A stretch of 64,000 nucleotides of DNA, taken from Octadecabacter temperatus. GTDB lineage: Bacteria; Pseudomonadota; Alphaproteobacteria; Rhodobacterales; Rhodobacteraceae. Shown here in pieces: positions 56,418 through 63,267 of the stretch (positions are counted from its first letter, which is position 1; each line of letters begins with the position of its first letter). A model generated the notes under the pieces. It saw only the letters and a program-made list of their open reading frames with translations. It did no database searches and was not told the DNA's origin. The stretch is taken from the NCBI RefSeq assembly GCF_001187845.1, contig NZ_CP012160.1, positions 1,736,001 through 1,800,000 on the forward strand. Reading direction: 5' to 3'. The translations under genes were made by a program, and so were the position numbers.

Positions 56418-56579
56418 ATGGTCTGGCGAACACAGAAACCATCCAAAACACCAACGGCGAAACCGCTTTCGTTGGACAAGAATGAATTACTTGAAACCAT
56501 GCTTGGCGAAGGGGCCGCGTCATTGGGCGTAGCCGAACTTGTTATGGACAGGCTCTTAGACGAAGGGCGTATACAATGA
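56418..56579 (+). CDS. Small 53-aa protein coupled to HemP
   Basis: MVWRTQKPSKTPTAKP and then LDKNELLETMLGEGAASL, ending DEGRIQ. It has a good ribosome site (CAGGAG, 8 nt before ATG) and its stop overlaps the hemP start (ATGA), so translation is coupled. The C-terminal two thirds should be an amphipathic helix pair. I do not recognise it. Its position behind the iron-box-like site suggests a partner of HemP in haem uptake. Confidence 0.65.
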   Translation: MVWRTQKPSKTPTAKPLSLDKNELLETMLGEGAASLGVAELVMDRLLDEGRIQ

Positions 56580-56740
56580 CAGATGTCGCAGTTCCTACCG
56601 TTACCCATGAGCCCCGCCGCCCTAAAACATACGACGCACAAGAGTTGATGCCCGATGGGCGTCCCGCCTGCATCATATTGGGCGATCAATCCTATTTTCT
56701 GCGCATTACGCGTGCGGGAAAATTGATCCTCACCAAGTAA
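56576..56740 (+). CDS. hemP: Haemin uptake protein HemP
   Basis: A 54-residue protein. The conserved C-terminal core is visible: AQELMPDG, then a short beta hairpin (ACIILGDQSYFLRITR) and the terminal GKLILTK, the HemP signature. HemP/HmuP is a small regulator or helper needed for haem receptor expression in several proteobacteria. It overlaps the 53-aa gene by 4 nt. Confidence 0.88.
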   Translation: MTDVAVPTVTHEPRRPKTYDAQELMPDGRPACIILGDQSYFLRITRAGKLILTK

Positions 56741-56807
56741 CTTACCCCGCGATCAAAGACCTAGCATCAAGCGGCAATACGGCTGCTTGCCAAGCAAGGA
56801 AAACCGA

Positions 56808-57065
56808 ATGCCGAAAACGCCTAGCCCTTGTGTTGATGTGTGTAAGTTCAAACGAGAAGGCCATTGCCTCGGGTGTTCGATGACCAAAGCACAGAAATCT
56901 TTGTTCAAAGAGCTAAAGAAGAACAAAAGCCGAGAAGCCTTTGTTGAAATGTTGATCCAACAACAGGATAGGCTGGGGAAATACAGTCATTGGACATCGA
57001 AATATAACAAGAAATGCGCAAAGAAAAAGGTCAAGCCAGTCGCCGTGGAAAAGGACTTGGCTTGA
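56808..57065 (+). CDS. DUF1289 protein
   Basis: 85 residues. The N-terminal DUF1289 motif SPCVDVCKFKREGHCLGC has four cysteines in a metal-binding arrangement, probably for zinc or an Fe-S cluster. The C-terminal half is Lys-rich, unusual for the family, and may bind nucleic acid. The start at 56808 is used because the family N-terminus begins there; Met at 56787 is possible. It follows hemP by 67 bp. Confidence 0.8.
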   Translation: MPKTPSPCVDVCKFKREGHCLGCSMTKAQKSLFKELKKNKSREAFVEMLIQQQDRLGKYSHWTSKYNKKCAKKKVKPVAVEKDLA

Positions 57066-57140
57066 CCCCGCTTGGGTGGCGACCGGGCTTGCTTGCTGCC
57101 GATAGGTGGCTGGCTGGCTCGGTGGCTTCCTTCGCACTTA

Positions 57141-57158
57141 AGCCGCGGGGACGCGGCT
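57141..57158. terminator. Hairpin between DUF1289 gene and dps
   Basis: AGCCGCG-GGGA-CGCGGCT, 7-bp stem, between two convergent genes and touching the dps stop codon. No clear T-run. Confidence 0.4.
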
Positions 57159-57159
57159 G

Positions 57160-57630
57160 TTAGCTGAGGTGGGCCCGCAAGAACCACGCGAATTTTTCGT
57201 GGGTTTGGCCACGTGCAATGCAAAGGTCTTCGGTCAACGTATCGCCGTGATCAGCCGCGATGGCCCCAGCACCAACCAGCGTCGCGGCCAATGTTTCTTG
57301 GGCGATCTGCATCGCTTTGATCATTTCTTTATCCGTGGCGTGGCCGTCATGTTCCTTGACCTTTGAACGCGCCAACATACCTGCAAGCGTGCCTTCAGCG
57401 TGGGCATCAAGTGCTTTGATCCGCTCTGCCAGATCATCCTGTGCGATGAAGTGATCTTCATACATTTTCTGGAACAGGTCATGAAGCGGGCCAAAGCCCA
57501 TGCCTGTCACGTTCCAGTGGAAATTCTGCGCCAACATCGTCGCGACCGCCGTCTCGGCAACGGACTGGTTCAAGGCTTCGACAATTGCGGTTTTTGCGTC
57601 CGTAGACAGCGCGGTTGCGGTCTGTGTCAT
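57160..57630 (-). CDS. dps: Dps-family ferritin-like DNA protection protein
   Basis: A 156-residue protein forming a 12-mer that oxidises and stores iron. The inter-subunit ferroxidase residues have the canonical spacing: His38, His50, Asp65 and Glu69 (12, 15 and 4 residues apart). The N-terminal tail is short and not Lys-rich, so DNA binding is doubtful. An ICE-type palindrome about 94 bp upstream suggests Irr control. Confidence 0.95.
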   Translation of the reverse strand: MTQTATALSTDAKTAIVEALNQSVAETAVATMLAQNFHWNVTGMGFGPLHDLFQKMYEDHFIAQDDLAERIKALDAHAEGTLAGMLARSKVKEHDGHATDKEMIKAMQIAQETLAATLVGAGAIAADHGDTLTEDLCIARGQTHEKFAWFLRAHLS

Positions 57631-57723
57631 CTTTTTACTCCTGCGAATGAAAAGCTGGCTTGCGACAACGTCACTGGCTTGCTGACACTAAGAGTAGCGC
57701 CCGCATTTCGGATTGCAAGAGTT

Positions 57724-57738
57724 TTAGAATAGTTCTAA
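57724..57738. promoter_or_regulatory. Irr-type iron control element (ICE) upstream of dps
   Basis: TTAGAA-TAG-TTCTAA, a perfect inverted repeat with flanking T, matching the alphaproteobacterial ICE (TTTAGAA-N3-TTCTAAA). It overlaps the stop codon of the upstream gene and lies 94 bp before the dps start. Confidence 0.65.
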
Positions 57739-58157
57739 TTCAGAGAGAAACAGTCAGCTATTCGCCTGATCAAAAAAGTGATCAATCTCCGGTTTTCATG
57801 GGCCACCCGGGACCGCAACAAAAACGCGAGACTTAGATCATCACCATCAGCACAGGCCGTTCCCACTTGAACCAACCATCGTTCATCAAATGTCATTTCC
57901 GCCGTACCAGGCGCCAACAGCCGCGCCGGTTGCCCGAGCGCCTGCCCCAGACAGCGCATCAACGCCTCTGAATGGGCCGCTTGGCAATCACTTCGGGACA
58001 CCTGAAGCAAAGCGCAGGCTTGAAACAACTCCGTTTGGGGTTTTGTTCGACACTGCATGGCTGTGAAGCGAAGATGATTCAAAAACGCGCCCGCCCCTGT
58101 TTCTCGTAGCTGAGCAGAAACTTCTTCAACCACTTCAATCTGTTGGACTTGGGTCAT
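57735..58157 (-). CDS. Uncharacterised small protein, paralogue of the two proteins at 39.9-40.9 kb
   Basis: 140 residues, helical, four cysteines, no recognised domain. The core MTFDERWLVQVGTACADG and LLRSRVAHENRR align with the protein at 40401-40874 (LTEDEAILMSILSAMCDD, then LIARVAKNR). Its upstream region carries an iron-box-like site at 58200-58214, 43 bp before the start. It lies upstream of dps on the same strand. An iron-responsive accessory function is inferred. Confidence 0.65.
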   Translation of the reverse strand: MTQVQQIEVVEEVSAQLRETGAGAFLNHLRFTAMQCRTKPQTELFQACALLQVSRSDCQAAHSEALMRCLGQALGQPARLLAPGTAEMTFDERWLVQVGTACADGDDLSLAFLLRSRVAHENRRLITFLIRRIADCFSLN

Positions 58158-58199
58158 GGGGCACTCTGTTTAGGTTGTTCATCGCAGAAAGTTCATACT

Positions 58200-58214
58200 T
58201 GACTATTATTATCG
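58200..58214. promoter_or_regulatory. Iron-Rhodo-box-like site upstream of the 140-aa gene
   Basis: TGA-CTATTATTA-TCG; on the minus strand TTTCCGATAATAATAGTCA. It carries the same single mismatch as the site at 56334-56350 and shares the TTTCCGA flank with it. Confidence 0.35.
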
Positions 58215-58272
58215 GAAATATCAAGCCCCACTAGAAAACCTCCCTTACTGGTTTTGAACGGCGGAGTTGAGC

Positions 58273-58416
58273 ATGCCAGAAAACGTTGAAATTGGGCGGC
58301 ATTCGTGGCGCACCTTTACCAACACTTATAGTCATCGGCTGAACTATGAGCACATAGACGACACCCACAAAGCAAACCTTCGTGGCCATTACAGCATCGC
58401 TCCGCTTCCTGCCTCA
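58273..58416 (+). pseudogene. Possible tyrosine-recombinase (integrase) C-terminal remnant
   Basis: The frame from 58273 reads MPENVEIGRHSWRTF and ends ANLRGHYSIAPLPA. IG-H-x-W/F-R matches the HxxR box of tyrosine recombinases (IGWHTFRHT in related phage-type integrases), and GHYS could be what remains of the last box with the nucleophile Tyr. Nothing integrase-like precedes it. Its place, 600 bp inside the right attachment repeat, is where an island integrase would be expected. The resemblance is short and by eye. Confidence 0.3.
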
Positions 58417-59344
58417 TGGTTTTTTCCCATGCCAGTACCATTCAAGAAGCAGCCATCGGATAGACATGCGTCAATGTCCGCTCCGTCCCGCAGAGCTGCC
58501 ATCCATGCGCGGCGCAGCGAGCGTCTGCTTTAGGAAGTTCGGCGTTCCAAAAACGACCCTTCTTGGAAGGATTCAACTCGAGAGTTATTTTGGGTTGAAT
58601 GCGGCCAATGGCCATTTAATCCCGAGGAGCCGCCATCGCGTTTCCCGCTAAGTTCAGTTTTCACTCTGCGTTGCAGCTATCGTTTTACGCCGGAAAATCT
58701 CACATCGTTGAATATTCTTGAACCACTATTGCAATGCGTTGAGATGGGTTTTCAGTTTTCGCGATCCGTCAGCGATCTATCGACAGCTCAATCACGGAAC
58801 ACCTGCCCCCTTGCGTCGATAATTTCGAGCGCGAACTTAGTCTCCATCCAAGCACTTTTTTCGATGCAAGAAACAACTCCGAAACGCGTTTGGGCCAGTT
58901 GCATCACCATTCGCCGTACGTTACAAAGTGATACATCAAACTGCGGCATCATCCACGGCTACGTCGCGATCATATATATAATTTTCAACGACTTACAGTT
59001 TAATTGTAGATGGCTCCGTTCCCTACCGCCGGAGCCAAATCTTCCCTACACATCAATGAGCTACGTAACTTCGTTCGTTTGAATGCAGCGTAATTTCCGT
59101 TCCAGGAAGCACTAGCTGGTTGGTATTTTCATGATGGTTTGGGCGTTCACACGGCATTACTGCGCTTGTGCGCAAGGAGTGTCTAAACCCCGACGACTGT
59201 TACGAAACCCTCTTCAAGGCTAAGCCCCTCGCCCATTTTGCAAGTTGTTCTCGCGTGCCCGAGGTTCAATCCGACCGCGCGATAAGTAGCCACACCGAAT
59301 TGAACTATTGATATGTCGCGAACGGTAAGTGACAGCAATGTTCT
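58417..59344. other. Gene-free spacer holding the right island end
   Basis: No intact gene. A degenerate repeat copy (GGCGCAGCGAGCGTCTGC) begins at 58508. The tRNA-Asn-derived repeat is at 59020-59037. A minus-strand stretch around 58795-58955 stays open for about 50 codons but has no family resemblance. From 59038 to the TRAP permease stop codon nothing is recognised. Confidence 0.55.
59020..59037 (+). repeat. Right attachment-site repeat (attR), copy of tRNA-Asn 3' end
   Basis: TCCCTACCGCCGGAGCCA, identical to the last 18 nt of tRNA-Asn. Upstream sequence cannot form the rest of a tRNA. Confidence 0.7.
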
Positions 59345-60661
59345 CTACATAATTGCGGCAGGTAGCCACGTAGACAAAAATGGAAAGAAAAGAACCAATA
59401 GGGCCGCAACCAAGATCAACAGAAAGTACGGGAATGACCCCTTGAAGATTTTACCTAGGGTGGCGGTTTCGTCTGGGACAGATCCCCGCACGGTGTAAAC
59501 CAACAATCCGAACGGCGGTGACAACAACCCTGCCTCGATCACCAAGATGCCGAATATCGCGAAAGCCAACGGATCAACGCCCAGAATAACGCCCATCGGC
59601 GCGAAAATCGGAACCGTTAGAAGGATGATCGAAACGCTGTCGATCAACATCCCAAGCACCAGCCAGACCAACATCATCAATGCGATAATGGCCCATGGCT
59701 CAAGTCCTGCACCCAAGAACAGCCCTTGGATGAAATTCACAGCACCGCCAATTGCAAGCAGCCGTGAATACATCGACGCCGTGATCAGCAAAAACATGAT
59801 CGGCGCGGTCGTGCGGCCAGCCTGAATGATCGCTTCAACAAAGTCCTTGAAGCTCATTCGCTTGATGATGCCAATAAGCAGCGCCCCAATCGCTCCAAAT
59901 CCAGCGGCCTCGGTTGGGGTGAAAAACCCTGTCCAGATGCCGCCGATCACAAGAACGATCAGACCAATGATGCCAAAGCCACCGATCAATTCGGAACGGG
60001 ATTCCGCGGGTGTCATTTCGACCAATTCACCGGAGAACGCCGGCGCGATCTCCGGCTGTCGGATCGCTGCAATCATAACATAGGCAATGAACAAAAGAGC
60101 CAATAGTATCCCCGGAATGACGCCCGCGATGAACAACGCGCCAACCGACATTTCCATCAATATCGCCCAAACGATCAGCAAAACAGACGGTGGAATCAAC
60201 ATTCCAAGACATGCAGACCCTGCCACAGCACCAAGTGCAAAGGTTTGCTTATAGCCAATTCGCATCATCTCGGGATAGGCGATACGCGAAAATGCCGCCG
60301 CCGAAGCGATGGAAACGCCCGTCACAGCTGCGAAGACGGTATTTCCCCCGATAGTCGCAATCGCCAAACGTCCCGGCAAACGTTTCAGGCCACGATCGCA
60401 AATCCGATACAGATCTGACGCCGCCCCCGACCTCGATATTAGATCCCCCATCAAGACAAACAGCGGAATAACGGCAAAAACATCTTTTCGGACCGCTTCA
60501 TATGCGGTGTTGCCAAGGACCGAAACGGCGGCTTCAAATGATCCAAGTATCAAGAAAACGCCGAGCCCAGAGCAAAGCGCCAAGGCCACGCCAATATGCG
60601 TACCCAAAACAATGAGGAAAACCAGAAGGCCGAGCATCAAAAGAACAATGTCACCGCCCAT
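59345..60661 (-). CDS. dctM: TRAP transporter large permease (DctM), second system
   Basis: 438 residues, ~12 helices. Motifs are VIPLFVLMGDLISRSGAASDLY, TGVSIASAAAFSRIAYPEM, GSACLGMLIPPSVLLIVWAI and WLVLGMLIDSVSIILLTVPIF. It belongs with the small permease upstream and the divergent binding protein. Substrate unknown, probably an organic acid. Confidence 0.94.
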   Translation of the reverse strand: MGGDIVLLMLGLLVFLIVLGTHIGVALALCSGLGVFLILGSFEAAVSVLGNTAYEAVRKDVFAVIPLFVLMGDLISRSGAASDLYRICDRGLKRLPGRLAIATIGGNTVFAAVTGVSIASAAAFSRIAYPEMMRIGYKQTFALGAVAGSACLGMLIPPSVLLIVWAILMEMSVGALFIAGVIPGILLALLFIAYVMIAAIRQPEIAPAFSGELVEMTPAESRSELIGGFGIIGLIVLVIGGIWTGFFTPTEAAGFGAIGALLIGIIKRMSFKDFVEAIIQAGRTTAPIMFLLITASMYSRLLAIGGAVNFIQGLFLGAGLEPWAIIALMMLVWLVLGMLIDSVSIILLTVPIFAPMGVILGVDPLAFAIFGILVIEAGLLSPPFGLLVYTVRGSVPDETATLGKIFKGSFPYFLLILVAALLVLFFPFLSTWLPAAIM

Positions 60662-60664
60662 GAG

Positions 60665-61201
60665 TTATATCTCCATCTGTTTTTTGCCGGTGGTCGGGGC
60701 GGATTCTTCGGATTCCAGTTGCCCAGTCCAATCGAAATAGATCATCGAAACATAGGCAAACATCGCAAATAGCGAGACCACCAAAACCGTTCCGCGCACG
60801 GGCCAAGTTGGGACGCGCAACGCCCCCTCTCCTTCATATTCCCCGATCCGGTAGGCATCCCAAAAAGATGGCCATGTGCTCCAAACCAACCCCAAGAAAA
60901 GGATGAGCCCAAGGAGCGACCCTACGGTGCGCAACAGACGGCGACCGAGCGGTGGTAAAGCATCCGAGAAGATGGACGTCCGCAGCATCGAGCCTGAATA
61001 AATCGCAAGAGGAATTTGTAGGAAGGTAATCGACACAACCGAGTTTTGGATCAGCTCCTTGGTGCCAAGAATGGGGTTGTTCAGAAATTCACGCCCAAAA
61101 ACATCCGCAAGGATCAACAATGCGAGCGCCAAAACCCAAAAAGACGAAAATATGTGAATTGCTCGCGCCAGTTTTACAGCGGCTGTCATAACCCCTCCCA
61201 A
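60665..61201 (-). CDS. dctQ: TRAP transporter small permease (DctQ), second system
   Basis: 178 residues with four membrane helices (first IHIFSSFWVLALALLILADV; then SVVSITFLQIPLAIYSGSML with the DctQ loop Arg-Thr). It starts the dctQ-dctM pair, with a 3-nt gap to dctM and a 182-bp divergent promoter region to dctP. Confidence 0.9.
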   Translation of the reverse strand: MGGVMTAAVKLARAIHIFSSFWVLALALLILADVFGREFLNNPILGTKELIQNSVVSITFLQIPLAIYSGSMLRTSIFSDALPPLGRRLLRTVGSLLGLILFLGLVWSTWPSFWDAYRIGEYEGEGALRVPTWPVRGTVLVVSLFAMFAYVSMIYFDWTGQLESEESAPTTGKKQMEI

Positions 61202-61383
61202 AGCAGTGACCCGATTCCAACCACGCTAACAACAACCTCCGGCTGAACAATCAACATAATCGGATGGCGCTTATCAACAAATTTGAACACCGAACAAAGG
61301 GCAACCTGGTCTAAAATCTATGGGTCTTTTGGCGGCTATCGACATGAGCCAAAGGGTTTGATTGAGATTTCTGGGAGGAAATT

Positions 61384-62439
61384 ATGATGAAAACGATGAC
61401 AACAGCGATGACACTGATAGTATCAGCAGGGATGGTCTCAGCTGATGACTTTACATTCCGTATCGGCGCCGGGCACCCAAGTGCGCCCGCTGCTTATGTC
61501 TCTGATATGGAAAACTTTTTCGTGCCTGAAGTTATTAAGCGCGCAGAAGCTGCCGGTCATACCGTGACCTTTGTACAGGCTTATGGCGGATCAATTGCCG
61601 GCGTCGCCGAGACACTCGAATCCGTCCAGAACGGCGTGCTGGATATTGGCGGATATTGCATGTGCTTTGAGCCGGCAAAACTGTTCCTGCACAACTTTCC
61701 GTACTATGCGCCGTTCGGCCCACAGGACTCCAATGACGCGATTGCAGCGGCGCGCGCGACCTACGACGCGGTCCCTTGGCTGACAGAACAATTCGAAAAC
61801 GAATACAGCCAAGTCCTGTTGGGGCTTCACGGGTGGGACAATTACCACCTTGGAACGACCGAACCTTGGGACACGATTGAAGACCTTCAAGGCGTTAAAA
61901 TCGCAGGCGCAGGTCCGAACTTGCCCTGGATCGAGTTCGCTGGCGGCGTGCCCGTTCAGTCTACATTCCCTGAGGGATACTTGTCGCTCTCAACTGGCGT
62001 ATACGACGGTTGGCTAATTTTGCCGTCCGCGTACTTTGGCTTCAAATACCACGAGCCATCGCCGCATTACAAACTCGTCGGCTTCGGCGCGGTTGGGATT
62101 AACGCCCTTACGATGAACCAGCGGAAATTTGACAGCCTTCCAGCTGACTTGCAGACGATCCTGATGGAAGTTGGTGCAGCATATGAAGCGCAAGCTGGTG
62201 AGAGCCTCAATGCGCGCCAAGCGTGGGGATTGAATGGCTTAACAGAGGCCGGCGCAACCATCACTGAGTTGTCGGCAGATACGCGGACCGCTTGGGCGCA
62301 AAGCCTCGTTGGTTTTCCAAACCAACAAGCCAAAGAAGCCGATGGTCGCGGAATGCCTGGGACCGAGGTTCTCAATGCGTACCTCTCAGCGATCAGTGAT
62401 GCGGGGATTGAAATGCCCGTGGAATACGCAATCGACTGA
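61384..62439 (+). CDS. dctP: TRAP transporter substrate-binding protein (DctP), second system
   Basis: 351 residues with a signal peptide ending near GMVSA. Features are FRIGAGHPSAPAAYVSDMENF, VQAYGGSIAGVAETLESVQNG and LQGVKIAGAGPNLPW in place of the usual LRxR segment, so the ligand carboxylate contact differs from typical C4-dicarboxylate binders. GGAGGAA precedes the start. It is divergent from its permease genes, an uncommon order, and is followed by a hairpin and a GST gene. Confidence 0.9.
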   Translation: MMKTMTTAMTLIVSAGMVSADDFTFRIGAGHPSAPAAYVSDMENFFVPEVIKRAEAAGHTVTFVQAYGGSIAGVAETLESVQNGVLDIGGYCMCFEPAKLFLHNFPYYAPFGPQDSNDAIAAARATYDAVPWLTEQFENEYSQVLLGLHGWDNYHLGTTEPWDTIEDLQGVKIAGAGPNLPWIEFAGGVPVQSTFPEGYLSLSTGVYDGWLILPSAYFGFKYHEPSPHYKLVGFGAVGINALTMNQRKFDSLPADLQTILMEVGAAYEAQAGESLNARQAWGLNGLTEAGATITELSADTRTAWAQSLVGFPNQQAKEADGRGMPGTEVLNAYLSAISDAGIEMPVEYAID

Positions 62440-62458
62440 TACTTCCATAACATCTCTG

Positions 62459-62484
62459 AAGGGGCGGCTTTCGGGCCGCCCCTT
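62459..62484 (+). terminator. GC-rich hairpin after dctP
   Basis: AAGGGGCGGC-TTTCGG-GCCGCCCCTT, a perfect 10-bp stem, without a long T-run. Likely terminator or mRNA 3'-end stabiliser that limits expression of the GST gene behind it. Confidence 0.65.
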
Positions 62485-62524
62485 CGCACCCAAATTCGCC
62501 CACGGCGACCACTGAGGTAATGAC

Positions 62525-63166
62525 ATGACGCCAGTACTTTGGGGCCGAAAGTCTTCGGTCAATGTTCAAAAGGTCATGTGGATGCTGGCCGAAATCGGGC
62601 GTGCCTACGAGCGGATCGACGCAGGTTTTACCTACGGCCAAGTGGGTACATCTACGTTTTCACAAATGAACCCAAACCGCCGTGTTCCCGTCTGGCAGGA
62701 CGGCGACTTTTCGCTTTGGGAAAGCCACGCGATCCTACGTCATTTAGCGCGCTCTAACGGTCCGGTTGGCTATGACGCCGTCGCCGACCAGTGGATGGAG
62801 TTCGTTACATCGACACTTCAACCGCCGTTCATTTCGGTATTCTATCAGACGGTGCGGCTACCCAAAGAAACGCGCAACAAGGACATTTTGGAACAACAAT
62901 CCGATATCTTGAACGCCGCGCTAGCCGTGATTGAGTCACGCCTTTCCACCGTTGATTGGCTAAACGGGACTGAGTTTTCGACAGCGGAAATTGCGATGGG
63001 ACCAGTAATGCATCGCATCTTTGACATCGATTGGGACCGGAAAGATGTACCCGCAATCCAACGCTGGTTACACCGACTACGAGATCGCCCCGCGTTCCAA
63101 AACTGCGTGATGATAAGCTACGATGAACTTCGTGGTGATTTAAACGGGTTCACGGTAACGAGTTGA
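62525..63166 (+). CDS. Glutathione S-transferase
   Basis: 213 residues. Thioredoxin-like N-terminal domain with LWGRKSSVNVQKVMWMLAEIG (Ser in the catalytic position), NPNRRVPVWQDG with the cis-Pro, and LWESHAILRHLAR with the glutathione-binding Glu-Ser; then a helical domain with STAEIAMGPVMHRIFDID. Substrate unknown. It follows the TRAP binding-protein gene, hinting at catabolism of the imported compound, but only by position. Confidence 0.88.
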   Translation: MTPVLWGRKSSVNVQKVMWMLAEIGRAYERIDAGFTYGQVGTSTFSQMNPNRRVPVWQDGDFSLWESHAILRHLARSNGPVGYDAVADQWMEFVTSTLQPPFISVFYQTVRLPKETRNKDILEQQSDILNAALAVIESRLSTVDWLNGTEFSTAEIAMGPVMHRIFDIDWDRKDVPAIQRWLHRLRDRPAFQNCVMISYDELRGDLNGFTVTS

Positions 63167-63267
63167 ACCTAAGTCGTGTTCAATCAAGCGAAACTAACGG
63201 CCGCTACAGGCAATATTTAGGTACCAATGTCCCAGCATCAACGCGCCGGCCACTGAAGACGAGCGCG

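Larger units (their letters stand above)
26769..59037. mobile_element. Putative 32-kb genomic island inserted at tRNA-Asn
   Basis: Bounded by the tRNA-Asn 3' end and its direct-repeat copy. It contains accessory functions only (RTX protein, a 5-oxoproline cassette, haem and siderophore uptake), long gene-poor spacers, an IS3-like transposase remnant near the left end and a recombinase-like fragment 600 bp from the right end. No intact integrase, transfer or replication gene was seen, so it looks immobilised. The repeat is short; chance or a different history is possible. Confidence 0.6.

Noticed and set aside
58708..59082. 124-codon plus-strand frame crossing the right island repeat
   Set aside because: It spans the tRNA-derived repeat, has no ribosome site and resembles no family.
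59110..59320. Possible transposase remnant right of the island end (frame with VRKECLNPDDCYETLF)
   Set aside because: No convincing match to transposase motifs; the frame is short and ends in a stop.
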